Assembly (NCBI GenBank): GCA_017883125.1
Contig: JADGOD010000251.1
Location: 1-25,342 of the forward strand
Length of the DNA: 25,342 nt
DNA from: Acidimicrobiales bacterium
Lineage (GTDB): Bacteria > Actinomycetota > Acidimicrobiia > Acidimicrobiales > RAAP-2
Reading direction: 5' to 3'
Made by a program: the position numbers and the translations under genes
The notes under the pieces: generated by a model
What the model was told of the DNA's origin: nothing
The model's database searches: none
The model's input: only the letters and a program-made list of their open reading frames with translations
Shown: positions 7,391-16,100 of the stretch, in pieces
Position numbering within the stretch: the stretch's first letter is position 1
How the letters are laid out: each line of letters opens with the position of its first letter

Positions 7391-8542
7391 CTAGGTGGAG
7401 GCCACCAGCGCGAGGGTCACGCTGCGGGTTCTCTGGCCGTGGGTCACCGCCAGCGTGACTTGAGTCGCTGCCGGGATCGAATAGAGGGTGTCGACGAGGT
7501 CCGACGTCGATCGGATCGATGTGGTGTTGACCTCGGTGATCACGTCGCCGGGCTGGAGAGCTCCGGCGGAAGGTCCCAGCTGGTCGACGGTGACCACCTC
7601 GACGCCACCGCGGGGCGAGGTCTTCCCCTGGATCTTGAGGATCCCGTGCATGATCGTGGGCGCTTCGAGGAGCTGCCGAGAGAGCGCAACGATCAGGGAC
7701 GCTGGCAGGTAGGCATGTGGCCCGAGCCTCGGAGCGGCGATGCCCATCATGGTTCCGTCAGAGGCGACCAGACATGACCCGGCTGTCGCATCGAGTGGGT
7801 TCGGGGCCGTCAGGGTCCCGAGCGTGACATGGTCGACGACCAGCGGGTTGTCCGACGAGCGGATCGTCGCTCTTGACCACTCGATGACCGCTGCGCCGCG
7901 CCGCTCGATGACGGCCACCGAGATGGCGGCGAGGGAGCTGGCGAGCGACGACGTGGTGACTGCAGCCGAGGTTGTTGCCGTGGGGAGGTGCCTTGGCAGG
8001 GAGAGGAGCGTGAGCCCAGTGGCGGCGTCAGAGCGAACGATGGTGGCCGGGGACCGGACATGGTGCGCGTCCATGGCGGTCACGCTGCTCTGAGCCGTGA
8101 GAGGCGCGGTGGTGGCGATGATCGTTCCGTCTTCGATCACCAGGCCGGATCCGACGGTGTGGACCGATCCGGTGGTGATCTGCAGAGGAACCATCGAGCT
8201 GGCGACCGGCTGGATCTGTGTGGGCGCTCCGGGGACCGAGAGCGCCGAGAGGGTCTCCGGCGACTTCGCAGAGGTGGTCGACCACACGAAGACCCCAGCG
8301 CTGAGGAGCGTCAATGCGGCGACCCCGACCGCAGCCTGGACCCACCGGTTGGGGGTCGGCGCTGCGTGGGTTGTGGTGGAGGTGCCCAAGAAGCTCGGGA
8401 GCTCGGAGGGGTGGACCCAGGAGCGAGCCGGGGGCGGGAGCAGGTTCGATCCCGCGGATCCGGCCGACGACCCTCCGGATTCCTCCGGATCGTCGGAACC
8501 GTCGTGGTGCTCGCCACGGGGGTGCAGTTCGTCATCGCTCAC
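7391..8542 (-). CDS. Membrane-anchored HtrA-like PDZ protein without catalytic triad
   Basis: A 383-residue protein. It has an acidic, disordered cytoplasmic N-terminus (1-65) containing SWVHPSELP, one membrane helix (about 67-88), a trypsin/HtrA-like beta-barrel region (about 115-290), and a PDZ domain (about 298-382; GPSAGALQPGDVITEVN). The barrel keeps HtrA landmarks (GSGLVIEDGTIIAT; SDAATGLTLLSL; SDGTMMGIAAP), but the catalytic positions are not conserved. The TxAH site reads TAPL (145-148) and the GNSGGP site reads TAGSC (253-257). It is probably a pseudoprotease that binds peptides outside the membrane. The start is GTG 8542, with TAGCCT 8 nt upstream and no Shine-Dalgarno. It is divergent from the MreB-family gene. 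Confidence 0.82.
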   Translation of the reverse strand: MSDDELHPRGEHHDGSDDPEESGGSSAGSAGSNLLPPPARSWVHPSELPSFLGTSTTTHAAPTPNRWVQAAVGVAALTLLSAGVFVWSTTSAKSPETLSALSVPGAPTQIQPVASSMVPLQITTGSVHTVGSGLVIEDGTIIATTAPLTAQSSVTAMDAHHVRSPATIVRSDAATGLTLLSLPRHLPTATTSAAVTTSSLASSLAAISVAVIERRGAAVIEWSRATIRSSDNPLVVDHVTLGTLTAPNPLDATAGSCLVASDGTMMGIAAPRLGPHAYLPASLIVALSRQLLEAPTIMHGILKIQGKTSPRGGVEVVTVDQLGPSAGALQPGDVITEVNTTSIRSTSDLVDTLYSIPAATQVTLAVTHGQRTRSVTLALVAST

Positions 8543-8550
8543 AAGGCTTG

Positions 8551-8556
8551 AGGCTA
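8551..8556 (-). promoter_or_regulatory. Putative -10 box, leaderless HtrA-like gene
   Basis: On the minus strand, TAGCCT ends 8 nt before the GTG at 8542, with no Shine-Dalgarno in between. It forms one half of a 66-bp divergent promoter region shared with the MreB-family gene. Confidence 0.4.
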
Positions 8557-8594
8557 CTCATCGACCACCGTAAATACCGGGCGGCCCGGAGCCG

Positions 8595-8600
8595 TACAGT
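8595..8600 (+). promoter_or_regulatory. Putative -10 box, leaderless MreB-family gene
   Basis: TACAGT ends 8 nt before the GTG at 8609 and no Shine-Dalgarno precedes that codon. A small inverted repeat (CCGGG, 3-nt loop, CCCGG; 8577-8589) lies just upstream and could be an operator, though it may be chance in GC-rich DNA. Confidence 0.45.
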
Positions 8601-8608
8601 TGGACCTC

Positions 8609-9613
8609 GTGGCACGAGATCTGGCGATTGATTTTGGGACCTCGGCGACGCGTGTGTACCTCAAGGGCCGGGGCCTCGTCTACGACGAGCCAACGGTCGC
8701 CGCGGTCGACACGAGGACCCGCGAGGTCCGGGCGCTTGGCAGTGAGGCCTATGACATGGTGGGTCGGACCACCCATCACGTGGTCATCGTCAAGCCTCTC
8801 CGCCAAGGAGCGATCACCGACTTCGACATGGCCGAGCGGATGTTGCGGGCGATCCTGGCGCGGGTCGGAGTGTCCAGGATGAGCCGGCCACGCGTCCTCC
8901 TGACGGTCCCCGCTGCTGCCACATCGATTGAGCGACGAGCGCTCAAGCAGGCGGCACGCCGGGCTGGCGCCTCGTCGGCATTCCTGCTCGACGCCCCGAT
9001 GGCCGGGGCGATCGGACTCGGTCTTCCCGTCCATGATCCGGTCGGCTCGGTCATCGTCGACGTCGGAGCGGGTACCTCCGAAGCCGGGGTGATCTCACTC
9101 GGTGGCGTGGTGGCGCTCAAGGCGCTCCGAGTCGGCGGGCGGGATCTCGATCGGGCGATCGCTGACTCCCTGCGCCACCGGTTCGACGTGGTGATCGGGG
9201 ACCGGGTCAGCGAGAGGATCAAGATCGACGTGGCGTCAGTCGACCCCGAGGCGCAGCCGTTGATCGCCGAGGTCCACGGACGACTCACCGGGACCGGCGA
9301 GCCCGCAGTGGCCGAGGTCACCACCTCCGTCGTCGCCGCCGCCATCGAAGATCTGGTCAAGTCGATGATCGAAGGGGTTGCGACGTGCCTCTCTGACTCT
9401 CCGCCTGAGTTCGCCCAGGACGCCATCTTCGAAGGCATCCATCTCATCGGAGGCGGAGGGCTGCTGGATGGTTTCGTCGAGCGCCTGGCGGCGGGCACAT
9501 CGGTGCCGGTCCATCTCGCCGCGAACCCGGTCGGCGTCGTGATCGAGGGGGCTGGACGGTGCCTCGACGACATCGGGCGCTTGGCTCCGCTCTTTCAAGC
9601 GGCCGACCGCTGA
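8609..9613 (+). CDS. MreB-family actin-like protein
   Basis: A 334-residue actin-like ATPase. The phosphate-1 loop is DFGTSATRVYLKGRG near the N-terminus, followed by DEPTV. Phosphate-2 is VIVDVGAGTSEAGVISLGGVV. GGRDLDRAIADSLRHRF matches the MreB helix after phosphate-2, and LIGGGGLLDGFVERLAAGTSVPVHLAANP matches the adenosine motif and the MreB C-terminus. Length is typical of MreB (about 340). MreB filaments under the membrane guide lateral wall synthesis. Several positions differ from canonical MreB, and no mreC, mreD or rodA gene is in view, so a specialised paralogue is possible. GTG 8609 (MARDLAIDFGT) is preferred to the upstream TTG 8600 because it gives the conserved N-terminus and suits a leaderless start. 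Confidence 0.85.
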   Translation: MARDLAIDFGTSATRVYLKGRGLVYDEPTVAAVDTRTREVRALGSEAYDMVGRTTHHVVIVKPLRQGAITDFDMAERMLRAILARVGVSRMSRPRVLLTVPAAATSIERRALKQAARRAGASSAFLLDAPMAGAIGLGLPVHDPVGSVIVDVGAGTSEAGVISLGGVVALKALRVGGRDLDRAIADSLRHRFDVVIGDRVSERIKIDVASVDPEAQPLIAEVHGRLTGTGEPAVAEVTTSVVAAAIEDLVKSMIEGVATCLSDSPPEFAQDAIFEGIHLIGGGGLLDGFVERLAAGTSVPVHLAANPVGVVIEGAGRCLDDIGRLAPLFQAADR

Positions 9614-9616
9614 GGA

Positions 9617-10276
9617 TCAGCCGTCGGGATCGTCACCTCGGCGCAGCATCGCCACGGCTTGGCGGACCTGCCAGTCGCGGTCGTCGGCCAGTCGGTCGAG
9701 CGCCTCTTCGACCCGAGGACCGCTGAACCCGCCGAGCGCCGCCACCGCTCGGCGTCGCAGCGCTGGCTTGCCGGTCGTCGCGGCGAGCACGGTGTCGAGA
9801 CCGATCTCGTCGCCCAGCGCGCCGAGCGTGGCCACGGCCTCTTCGACGACCAGCGGATCTCGGTGGGTGGCCGCCAGCGCGCACAGGGCTTCTGCAGCCC
9901 CATGGTCATGGCGATCGGCGATCGCCACCAGGACGGCAACGACGCAGATGGGAACAGGATCGGTGAGCCGGGAGCGGAGCTCCTCGGCGAGGCGCCGCCG
10001 GCTTCCTCTTCCGACGGCCTTCGGGGCGAGCTGTGCGGCCCGCAGGCGCACCTCGGGGGCTTCGTCGTTGAGCGCAGCGAGGAGAGCGTCACCGGTCAGG
10101 CGACCTTGGGCGGAAAGCGCGCCGAGCGCGGTCACACGGATGAAGGGATCGTCGTCGTTGAGCGAGGCGTCGACCAGGGAGATGTCGGCGTCGGCTGATG
10201 ATCTGCCCGCCGCCAGAACCTCCGCGCGTCGCGCGAGGAACGATGTGACCGGTACGGTGTCGGGATCGTGACCCAC
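9617..10276 (-). CDS. HEAT-repeat (PBS-lyase-like) protein
   Basis: A 219-residue all-helical protein made of about five HEAT-like repeats. Recurrent units resemble D(P/D)...VR..A..ALG, for example DDPFIRVTALGALS, DEAPEVRLRAAQLAP, DPLVVEEAVATLGALG, LRRRAVAALGGFSG and DRDWQVRQAVAMLRRG. Such solenoids usually act as protein-binding scaffolds, and no catalytic residues are apparent. Its stop is 3 bp from the stop of the convergent MreB-family gene. Its GTG start (10276) lies inside the first codons of the divergent PDZ-Lon gene if that gene begins at 10268. No Shine-Dalgarno is evident, and a weak CATACT lies 6 nt upstream. The cellular partner is unknown, but its position between mreB-like and ylbL-like genes suggests an envelope role. 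Confidence 0.8.
   Translation of the reverse strand: MGHDPDTVPVTSFLARRAEVLAAGRSSADADISLVDASLNDDDPFIRVTALGALSAQGRLTGDALLAALNDEAPEVRLRAAQLAPKAVGRGSRRRLAEELRSRLTDPVPICVVAVLVAIADRHDHGAAEALCALAATHRDPLVVEEAVATLGALGDEIGLDTVLAATTGKPALRRRAVAALGGFSGPRVEEALDRLADDRDWQVRQAVAMLRRGDDPDG
10253..10258 (+). promoter_or_regulatory. Putative -10 box upstream of PDZ-Lon gene
   Basis: TACGGT ends 9 nt before GTG 10268, which fits a leaderless start there. If ATG 10286 is used instead, the transcript would carry a short leader including GAAGG. Confidence 0.3.
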
Positions 10277-11434
10277 GAAGGCAGTATGCCTCCCCCGAAG
10301 TCAGTGAGCCGCCAACGCAAGGTCGTCCGAGTGGCGCTCATCGTCCTCGTCGTCCTCGTGACGGCCGGCTTCATCGCCTCTCGCATCGACACCGGCAAGT
10401 TCGCGATCTCGCCGGGCGGTGCTCAACCGGTGGCGCCGCTCATCACCATCGATGGTCACACGGGCAAGGCCGTGGGCGGCAAGATCATGCTGACCGATGT
10501 GCTGCTGACCCCGCTGAGCTGGCTGACCTACCTGCCGGCGAAGCTGGATAGCTCGAACGACATCGTCCCGGCGTCCGCCCTCGTCCCCTCGGGGGTGAGC
10601 GTCAGCGAGCTCGACGCACAGGGATACCTCGAGATGGACCAGTCCAAGAATGCGGCGAAGACGGCCGCGTTGACCCGGTTGGGCTACAAGGTCGGAGCGG
10701 CACCGGATGGAGCGGTGGTGACCGCTGTTGGCGAGCACGCCCCGGCCACGGGGCAGGTGTCTGTGGCCGACGTGATCACCGCGGTGAACGGGAGCGCCGT
10801 GAGCACGGCGTGCGGGGTCATTTCGGACGTTCACAGCCTGGTCGCCGGCTCCCGGGTGGCGCTCACCGTCAGAGTGGCCACCATCCACCCTGACGGCACG
10901 ATCACCAACGGGACGCCGCAGGTCAAGAACGTCACGCTCGGAGAGCCGCCCGATGATCGACCCGCTCCGTCGTGTCCCGGGGTGACCGGCCCATCCAAGG
11001 GATACCTCGGTGTCTCGCTGGACAACGACATCAGGTACTCGTTCCCGATCTCGATCTCGATCTCAACGGACAACATCGGAGGGCCCTCCGCCGGGCTGGC
11101 GATGACCCTCGGGATCATCGACCAGCTCTCCGGCGGGAACCTGGTGCACCATCGGGTCCTGGCGGCGACCGGAACCATCGACCCCGGTGGGCAGGTTGGC
11201 GACGTCGGCGGCGTGCCTCAGAAGACGATCGCCGTCTCCAGGGCAGGAGCAACTCTCTTCCTCGTGCCTGTCGAAGAGCTGAGCGCTGCGAGATCAAAGG
11301 CGACGTCAACGCTCCGGATCAAGGCGGTCTCGACGCTCGACCAGGCGCTCAACGCGCTCATGCGGCTCGGGGGAACCATCACCATGGCAAATGGAACGAC
11401 CGAGAGCCTCACCTCGAGGGTCCCCGGGCCGTAG
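10268..11434 (+). CDS. YlbL-type secreted PDZ-Lon (S16) serine protease
   Basis: A 388-residue membrane-anchored protease. An N-terminal basic stretch leads into one membrane helix (about 22-41). A PDZ domain follows (about 150-240; APATGQVSVADVITAVNGS), then a Lon proteolytic domain. The catalytic Ser is S274 in IGGPSAG and the catalytic Lys is K319 in QKTIAV; the 45-residue spacing is typical of the Lon Ser-Lys dyad. The family includes Bacillus YlbL and M. tuberculosis Rv3194c and is thought to degrade proteins outside the membrane, with links to division or damage response. GTG 10268 and ATG 10286 are both possible starts; the ATG has GAAGG upstream, the GTG has a TACGGT box. The DivIVA-like gene follows after 9 bp. 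Synteny with a UPF0182 gene is conserved in Actinobacteria. Confidence 0.9.
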   Translation: MTHEGSMPPPKSVSRQRKVVRVALIVLVVLVTAGFIASRIDTGKFAISPGGAQPVAPLITIDGHTGKAVGGKIMLTDVLLTPLSWLTYLPAKLDSSNDIVPASALVPSGVSVSELDAQGYLEMDQSKNAAKTAALTRLGYKVGAAPDGAVVTAVGEHAPATGQVSVADVITAVNGSAVSTACGVISDVHSLVAGSRVALTVRVATIHPDGTITNGTPQVKNVTLGEPPDDRPAPSCPGVTGPSKGYLGVSLDNDIRYSFPISISISTDNIGGPSAGLAMTLGIIDQLSGGNLVHHRVLAATGTIDPGGQVGDVGGVPQKTIAVSRAGATLFLVPVEELSAARSKATSTLRIKAVSTLDQALNALMRLGGTITMANGTTESLTSRVPGP

Positions 11435-11443
11435 GCTCGGAGA

Positions 11444-13102
11444 ATGGCAGAGGACCGAAGCACAATCTCGTCAGCGAGGATCACCCCGTACGACGTCTCT
11501 CGAGCGTCGTTCACGTTGGTCCGGAGGGGCTTTGATTCGCAGGAGGTCCGGTCGTTCCTCGAGCTCGTCAGCCGTGAGCTCGAGGCATGTGAATCTCGCG
11601 AAGCCGATCTGCGTCGCGCCGTTGCCGAAGCCGATGAGCGAGCGAGGAACCCGGTCATCGATGAGGCCATGCTCACCTCATCGCTGGGCCAGCAGAGCGC
11701 GCAGGTCTTGAGGGCTGCGCACGAAGAGGCCCGCGTGCTGTTGGAGTCGGCACAGGCTCAGGCCACCGAGATGGTCCAGGGGGCTCATCATCGAGCCAGC
11801 GCTCTGACCGTGGATGCCGAGCAGAAGGCGGCCGGTCGGATCGGCGATGCGGAGGTCGCGGCAGGGAACCTGGAGAGCGACGCGCAGGCCACCGCGCAGA
11901 AGATCCTGGCGCAAGCCCGAACCGACGGAGAGATGCTTGTGGCCCGGGCACACGAGCAGGGCCGCGCGATGATCGACCAGGCTCAAGAGGCAAGGAACCG
12001 CGTCCTCGCTGACCAGAACGCGCGTCGACGGATGATGCATCTTCAGATCGAGCAGCTCCGTGCCGCCCGAGACCGCTTGGCCACGTCGATCCTCGACGTC
12101 CGAGAGACGGTCGATCGGCTCACCGAGGAGATCTCTCACTCTGACGATGCGGCCCGTGCTGCCGCCCAAGAGGTAGCGCGGCGGCAGCCGACGGCGCAGG
12201 AGGTCGAGCGAGATGCGATGGCCGAGGCGCTCGACGAGACGGCCTCGGGCCCCGCACCCGGCGACGAGTCCCTGTCTGACCAGGTGACCGCCCCGGGCGA
12301 TGACGGCCTCTTCGACGAGTCCGCTGCCCCCCCGGAGCCCGGCCTCGTCGAGGAGCTGTTCGCCAAAATCAGGGCCAGTGCTCACGACGAGGTCGACGAG
12401 CCCCCTGCCCGCTCGACCTCGGAGCCTCACGCCGAGGTCCCGGTGCCGAGTGGTCCTGACACTCAAGCCATGGCGGCACGCGATGCAGCGATCTCGGCCT
12501 CCCGCTCGACCCTGGCGCGCAAGGTCAAGCGCTCACTCCAGGATGAGCAGAATCGCCTGCTCGACGCACTCCGGGCCAGCAACACCCACGATGCATCGCT
12601 CCTTGATCCAGAGGAGACGCAGCTCTCGGCGCTCGCTGCAGCGTCGGTAGACCCTCTCCGTGATGCTGCCGACGCCGGGCGGAGCTTCGCCGTCGACCGT
12701 GGCGTGCACCACGGACTCGGGCTTTCGGACGGGGCGGTGGTCTCGATCGCTCAGTCCCTCGCCGTCCACATCGTCGGACCGCTCCGCCGGCGCCTCGAGG
12801 GCGCGCTCGTCTCCGACGATCCGACCAGCGAGGTGAACGCCGCGTTCCGCGAGTGGCGGGGTACCCGCCTCGAGAGGTTCGTCGGCGACGCCGCCCTCGA
12901 AGCCTTCTCCGCCGCCGTGATCGCCGTGATCGCCGACGGTGGGGCCCGGTGGGTCGCTGGTGGCGTGACGTCGCCATGCCCGGACTGCGCCGACAACGCT
13001 CTGGCGGGGACGGTCCAAGCGGGGTCCACCTTCCCCACCGGACAGGCGTATCCGCCGGCACACGCCGGTTGCCGGTGTCTCATCCTTCCCGTTCTCACCT
13101 AG
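11444..13102 (+). CDS. DivIVA-domain protein with MuF/SPP1-gp7-like C-terminal domain
   Basis: A 552-residue protein in three parts. Residues ~12-50 match the DivIVA membrane-binding domain (ITPYDVSRASF, RRGFDSQEVRSFLELV). Residues ~50-250 are a long Ala/Glu/Gln-rich coiled coil, followed by an acidic, Pro-rich linker (about 250-340). The C-terminal part (about 400-552) resembles phage Mu F/SPP1 gp7 minor head proteins: FREWRGTRLERFVGDAALEAF, then WVAGG, C512-P-D-C515, PPAH540 and C543-R-C545 close to the end. The four cysteines and His could form a metal site. I know of no described function for this fusion; a polar or septal scaffold is an inference from DivIVA. The start ATG 11444 lies 6 nt after TAGGCT (11432-11437) and only 9 bp after the stop of the PDZ-Lon gene. 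Confidence 0.82.
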   Translation: MAEDRSTISSARITPYDVSRASFTLVRRGFDSQEVRSFLELVSRELEACESREADLRRAVAEADERARNPVIDEAMLTSSLGQQSAQVLRAAHEEARVLLESAQAQATEMVQGAHHRASALTVDAEQKAAGRIGDAEVAAGNLESDAQATAQKILAQARTDGEMLVARAHEQGRAMIDQAQEARNRVLADQNARRRMMHLQIEQLRAARDRLATSILDVRETVDRLTEEISHSDDAARAAAQEVARRQPTAQEVERDAMAEALDETASGPAPGDESLSDQVTAPGDDGLFDESAAPPEPGLVEELFAKIRASAHDEVDEPPARSTSEPHAEVPVPSGPDTQAMAARDAAISASRSTLARKVKRSLQDEQNRLLDALRASNTHDASLLDPEETQLSALAAASVDPLRDAADAGRSFAVDRGVHHGLGLSDGAVVSIAQSLAVHIVGPLRRRLEGALVSDDPTSEVNAAFREWRGTRLERFVGDAALEAFSAAVIAVIADGGARWVAGGVTSPCPDCADNALAGTVQAGSTFPTGQAYPPAHAGCRCLILPVLT

Positions 13103-13187
13103 GGATCTCGAGCGAACCGGGCGATCGGCCCCTGTCCCGAGAGGTGATCGCGTAGAGAGACGAACCCTGGCGTAGGATCCTCAGGCG

Positions 13188-16100
13188 ATGCGCTCTTCTG
13201 AAGACCTGGCCGCTCAACCTTCTCCGGCGCGCTCGCGGCGCAAGGTCTGGCTGATCGCCATCGGCATCGCCGTGGTGGTCCTCCTTGGATCGCTCCGGTC
13301 GCTGGCCGGGTTGTGGACGGACCAGATGTGGTTCGCCTCGGTGGGCAAGCAGAAGGTCTTCTCCGGCCTTCTCGGCGTCAAGGTCGGGCTCACCGTTGTC
13401 TTCGGGCTCCTGTTCTTCCTGGGTCTGTGGATCAACCTTCTGATCGTCGACCGCATCGGGAAGACGGCGGTCCTGGTCGATCCGGAAGACGAGATGGTTC
13501 GTCGCTACCAGATGGCGGTGCGCCCCTACTCCAAGAGGATCTACGCCGGTCTCGCAGTCATACTCGGTCTCGCCGCCGGTGTGACCGCCATCGGTCAGTG
13601 GCAGTCCTACATTCTGTTCACGCACTCCCAGAGCTTCGGGGTCAAGGACCCTCAGTTCGGTCGGGACATCGGCTTCTACGTCTTCCGGCTGCCGTTCATC
13701 GAGTTCCTCGTGAGCTGGTTCTTGGTCTCCCTCGTCGTGATCACGGTGATCTCCTCGATCTTCCACTACCTGAACGGTGGGATCAGGGGCCAGCGGGTGA
13801 GCCCTCGGGTCCGCCCGATGGTCAAGGTCCACCTCTCGGTGCTCCTGGCACTGATCGCCATCACCAAGGCGGCGGGGTACTTCTACCAGCGCTATGCGAT
13901 GACCACGTCGACCAACGGCAATGTGGAGGGTCTCACGTACACCGACGTGCACGCCCGTCTCCCAGCGATCCAGCTCCTGTTCTGGCTCTCACTGCTCGCT
14001 GCGGCGATCCTGCTGGCCAACATCTGGCGCCAGGGTTGGACGCTGCCAGTCCTCGCCCTCGGCCTCTGGGCGTTCGTGGCACTGGTGATCGGCGTGATCT
14101 ACCCGGCTCTCCTCCAGGCCCTCAAGGTGACTCCGGCACAGAGCTCGCTTGAGATCCCCTACATCCAGAGGAACATCGAGGGGACACGCCAGGCGTTCGG
14201 GCTGACCGGCGTCGTCCAGAAGCCGTTCGCCGGCACGTCATCGGTCGATCCGACGGCGGTCCAGGCCAACGCGCAGACCTTGGCCAACATCCGGCTCTGG
14301 GACCCGGATCCCCAGATCACCCAGCAGACGTTCCAGAAGCTCCAAGGCCTCCGCTCGTACTACGCCTTCAGCACCCTCGGTGTCGACCGCTACACGATCG
14401 GCGGGCAGATGACGCCCACGCTCTCAGGAGTGCGTGAGCTGAACGGGGCGGACCTCCCGGCTGCGAGCTGGGTCAACAGCCATCTCGTCTACACCCACGG
14501 CCTGGGGATGGCGGTCGCTCCGGCGAACCAGGTCCAGACGAACGGGAACCCGAATTTCGGGGTGGGGAACGTCCCCCCCGTCTCGAGCAACGGGTTTCCA
14601 TCGGTCACCCAGGCGGGTGCGTTCTTCGGGCTCGGCCAGCCCGGCTACGTCGTGGTGAACTCCAAGCAGCTCGAGCTCGACTACCAGACCACCAGCGGCG
14701 TCAACGTCCAGAATCACTACAAGGGCAACGGTGGCGTGCCCATCAACGGGATCCTCCGGCGAGCTGCCTTCGCGCTCCGTCTCGGAGACTTCAACCTCCT
14801 GATCTCGAACCTGGTCACCAACGACAGCCGGATCATGTTCGTTCGAGACGTCCAGGCGATGGCGAGCAAGGCGGCGCCGTTCCTCTCGTTCGACGCCAAC
14901 CCCTACAGCGTGCTGATCGACGGCCACATGAAGTGGATCCTCGACGGCTACACCACCTCGGACCGGTACCCCTACAGCCAGAACGCGTCGAACCTCCAGG
15001 TCCCGACGGGGAGCGGACTGCCCGGGAGCTACAACTACGCCCGCAACTCGGTCAAGGTCGTCATCGATGCGTACACCGGGGCGATGAACTTCTACGTCGT
15101 CAATCAGAAGGATCCGCTGATCAGGGCCTACGAAGCGGCGTTCCCGAGCCTCTTCACGTCCAGCAGCAAGATGCCCGCAGAGCTCCGTGCTCACCTTCGC
15201 TACCCCGAAGATCTCTTCGCCGCCCAGGTCGCCACCTACGGTCGCTACCACCTGACGAACGCCGCCGCCTTCTACAACGCCGGTGATGCATGGACGATCT
15301 CACTCACCGCAGGTGCCGGGCCTCCGTCCCAGACGCTCGCCCTCACCCAGTCCACCAACGCCCAAGGCGTCACGATCCAGGGGGCTCAGCGGATGAGCCC
15401 GATGTACCAGGTCGAGTCCCTTCCCGGCTCCTCGACCCAGACCTTCACCATCACCGACGCCTACGTCCCCATCTCTCAGGGGAACAACATCCAGAACCTC
15501 TCGGCGTTCATGGTGGGGACCTCGGATCCGGCGAACTATGGCCAGCTGACTGCGTACGTCACGCCGTCGGGACAGAACACGATCGGCCCTGTGATGGCCG
15601 ACGCGCAGATCCAGCAGAACGCCAAGGTCTCCTCGATCATCACGCCGCTCGATCAGCACGGCTCGAACGTCCTGCTCGGGAACATCTTGATGATCCCCAT
15701 CAACCAGTCGATGCTCTACATCAGGCCGCTCTACGTGACGAGCTCGGGCAATCCGCTCCCTCAGCTGAAGTTCGTGATTGCCGTCTTCGGCCAGCACGTC
15801 GACATCGAGTCGTCGCTGTCCGTCGCCCTCTCGAACGTGCTGTCCGCCGCAGTGGAGTTGCCGACGGGTACGCCGAGCACCGGTGAGTCGCCTCCGTCGT
15901 CTTCGATGGCGGCAGCGATCGCCCTACTCAACCAGGCTCAAACGGCCTACACCCAGGCGCAGGCGGCGCTCAAGGCTGGAGACCTGGCCGGGTACCAGAC
16001 CGCCATCCAGACCATGTACCAGGACCTGCTGGCCGCCCAGGCGCTCCTCGGGCCCGGAACGTCCGCCACCCCGCCGACCTCGACCACCACCACGACGTCG

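Noticed and set aside
11048..11065. Three tandem copies of GATCTC in the PDZ-Lon gene
   Set aside because: They encode a short Ile-Ser repeat on a beta strand before the catalytic GGPSAG; this is simple codon repetition, not a functional repeat element.
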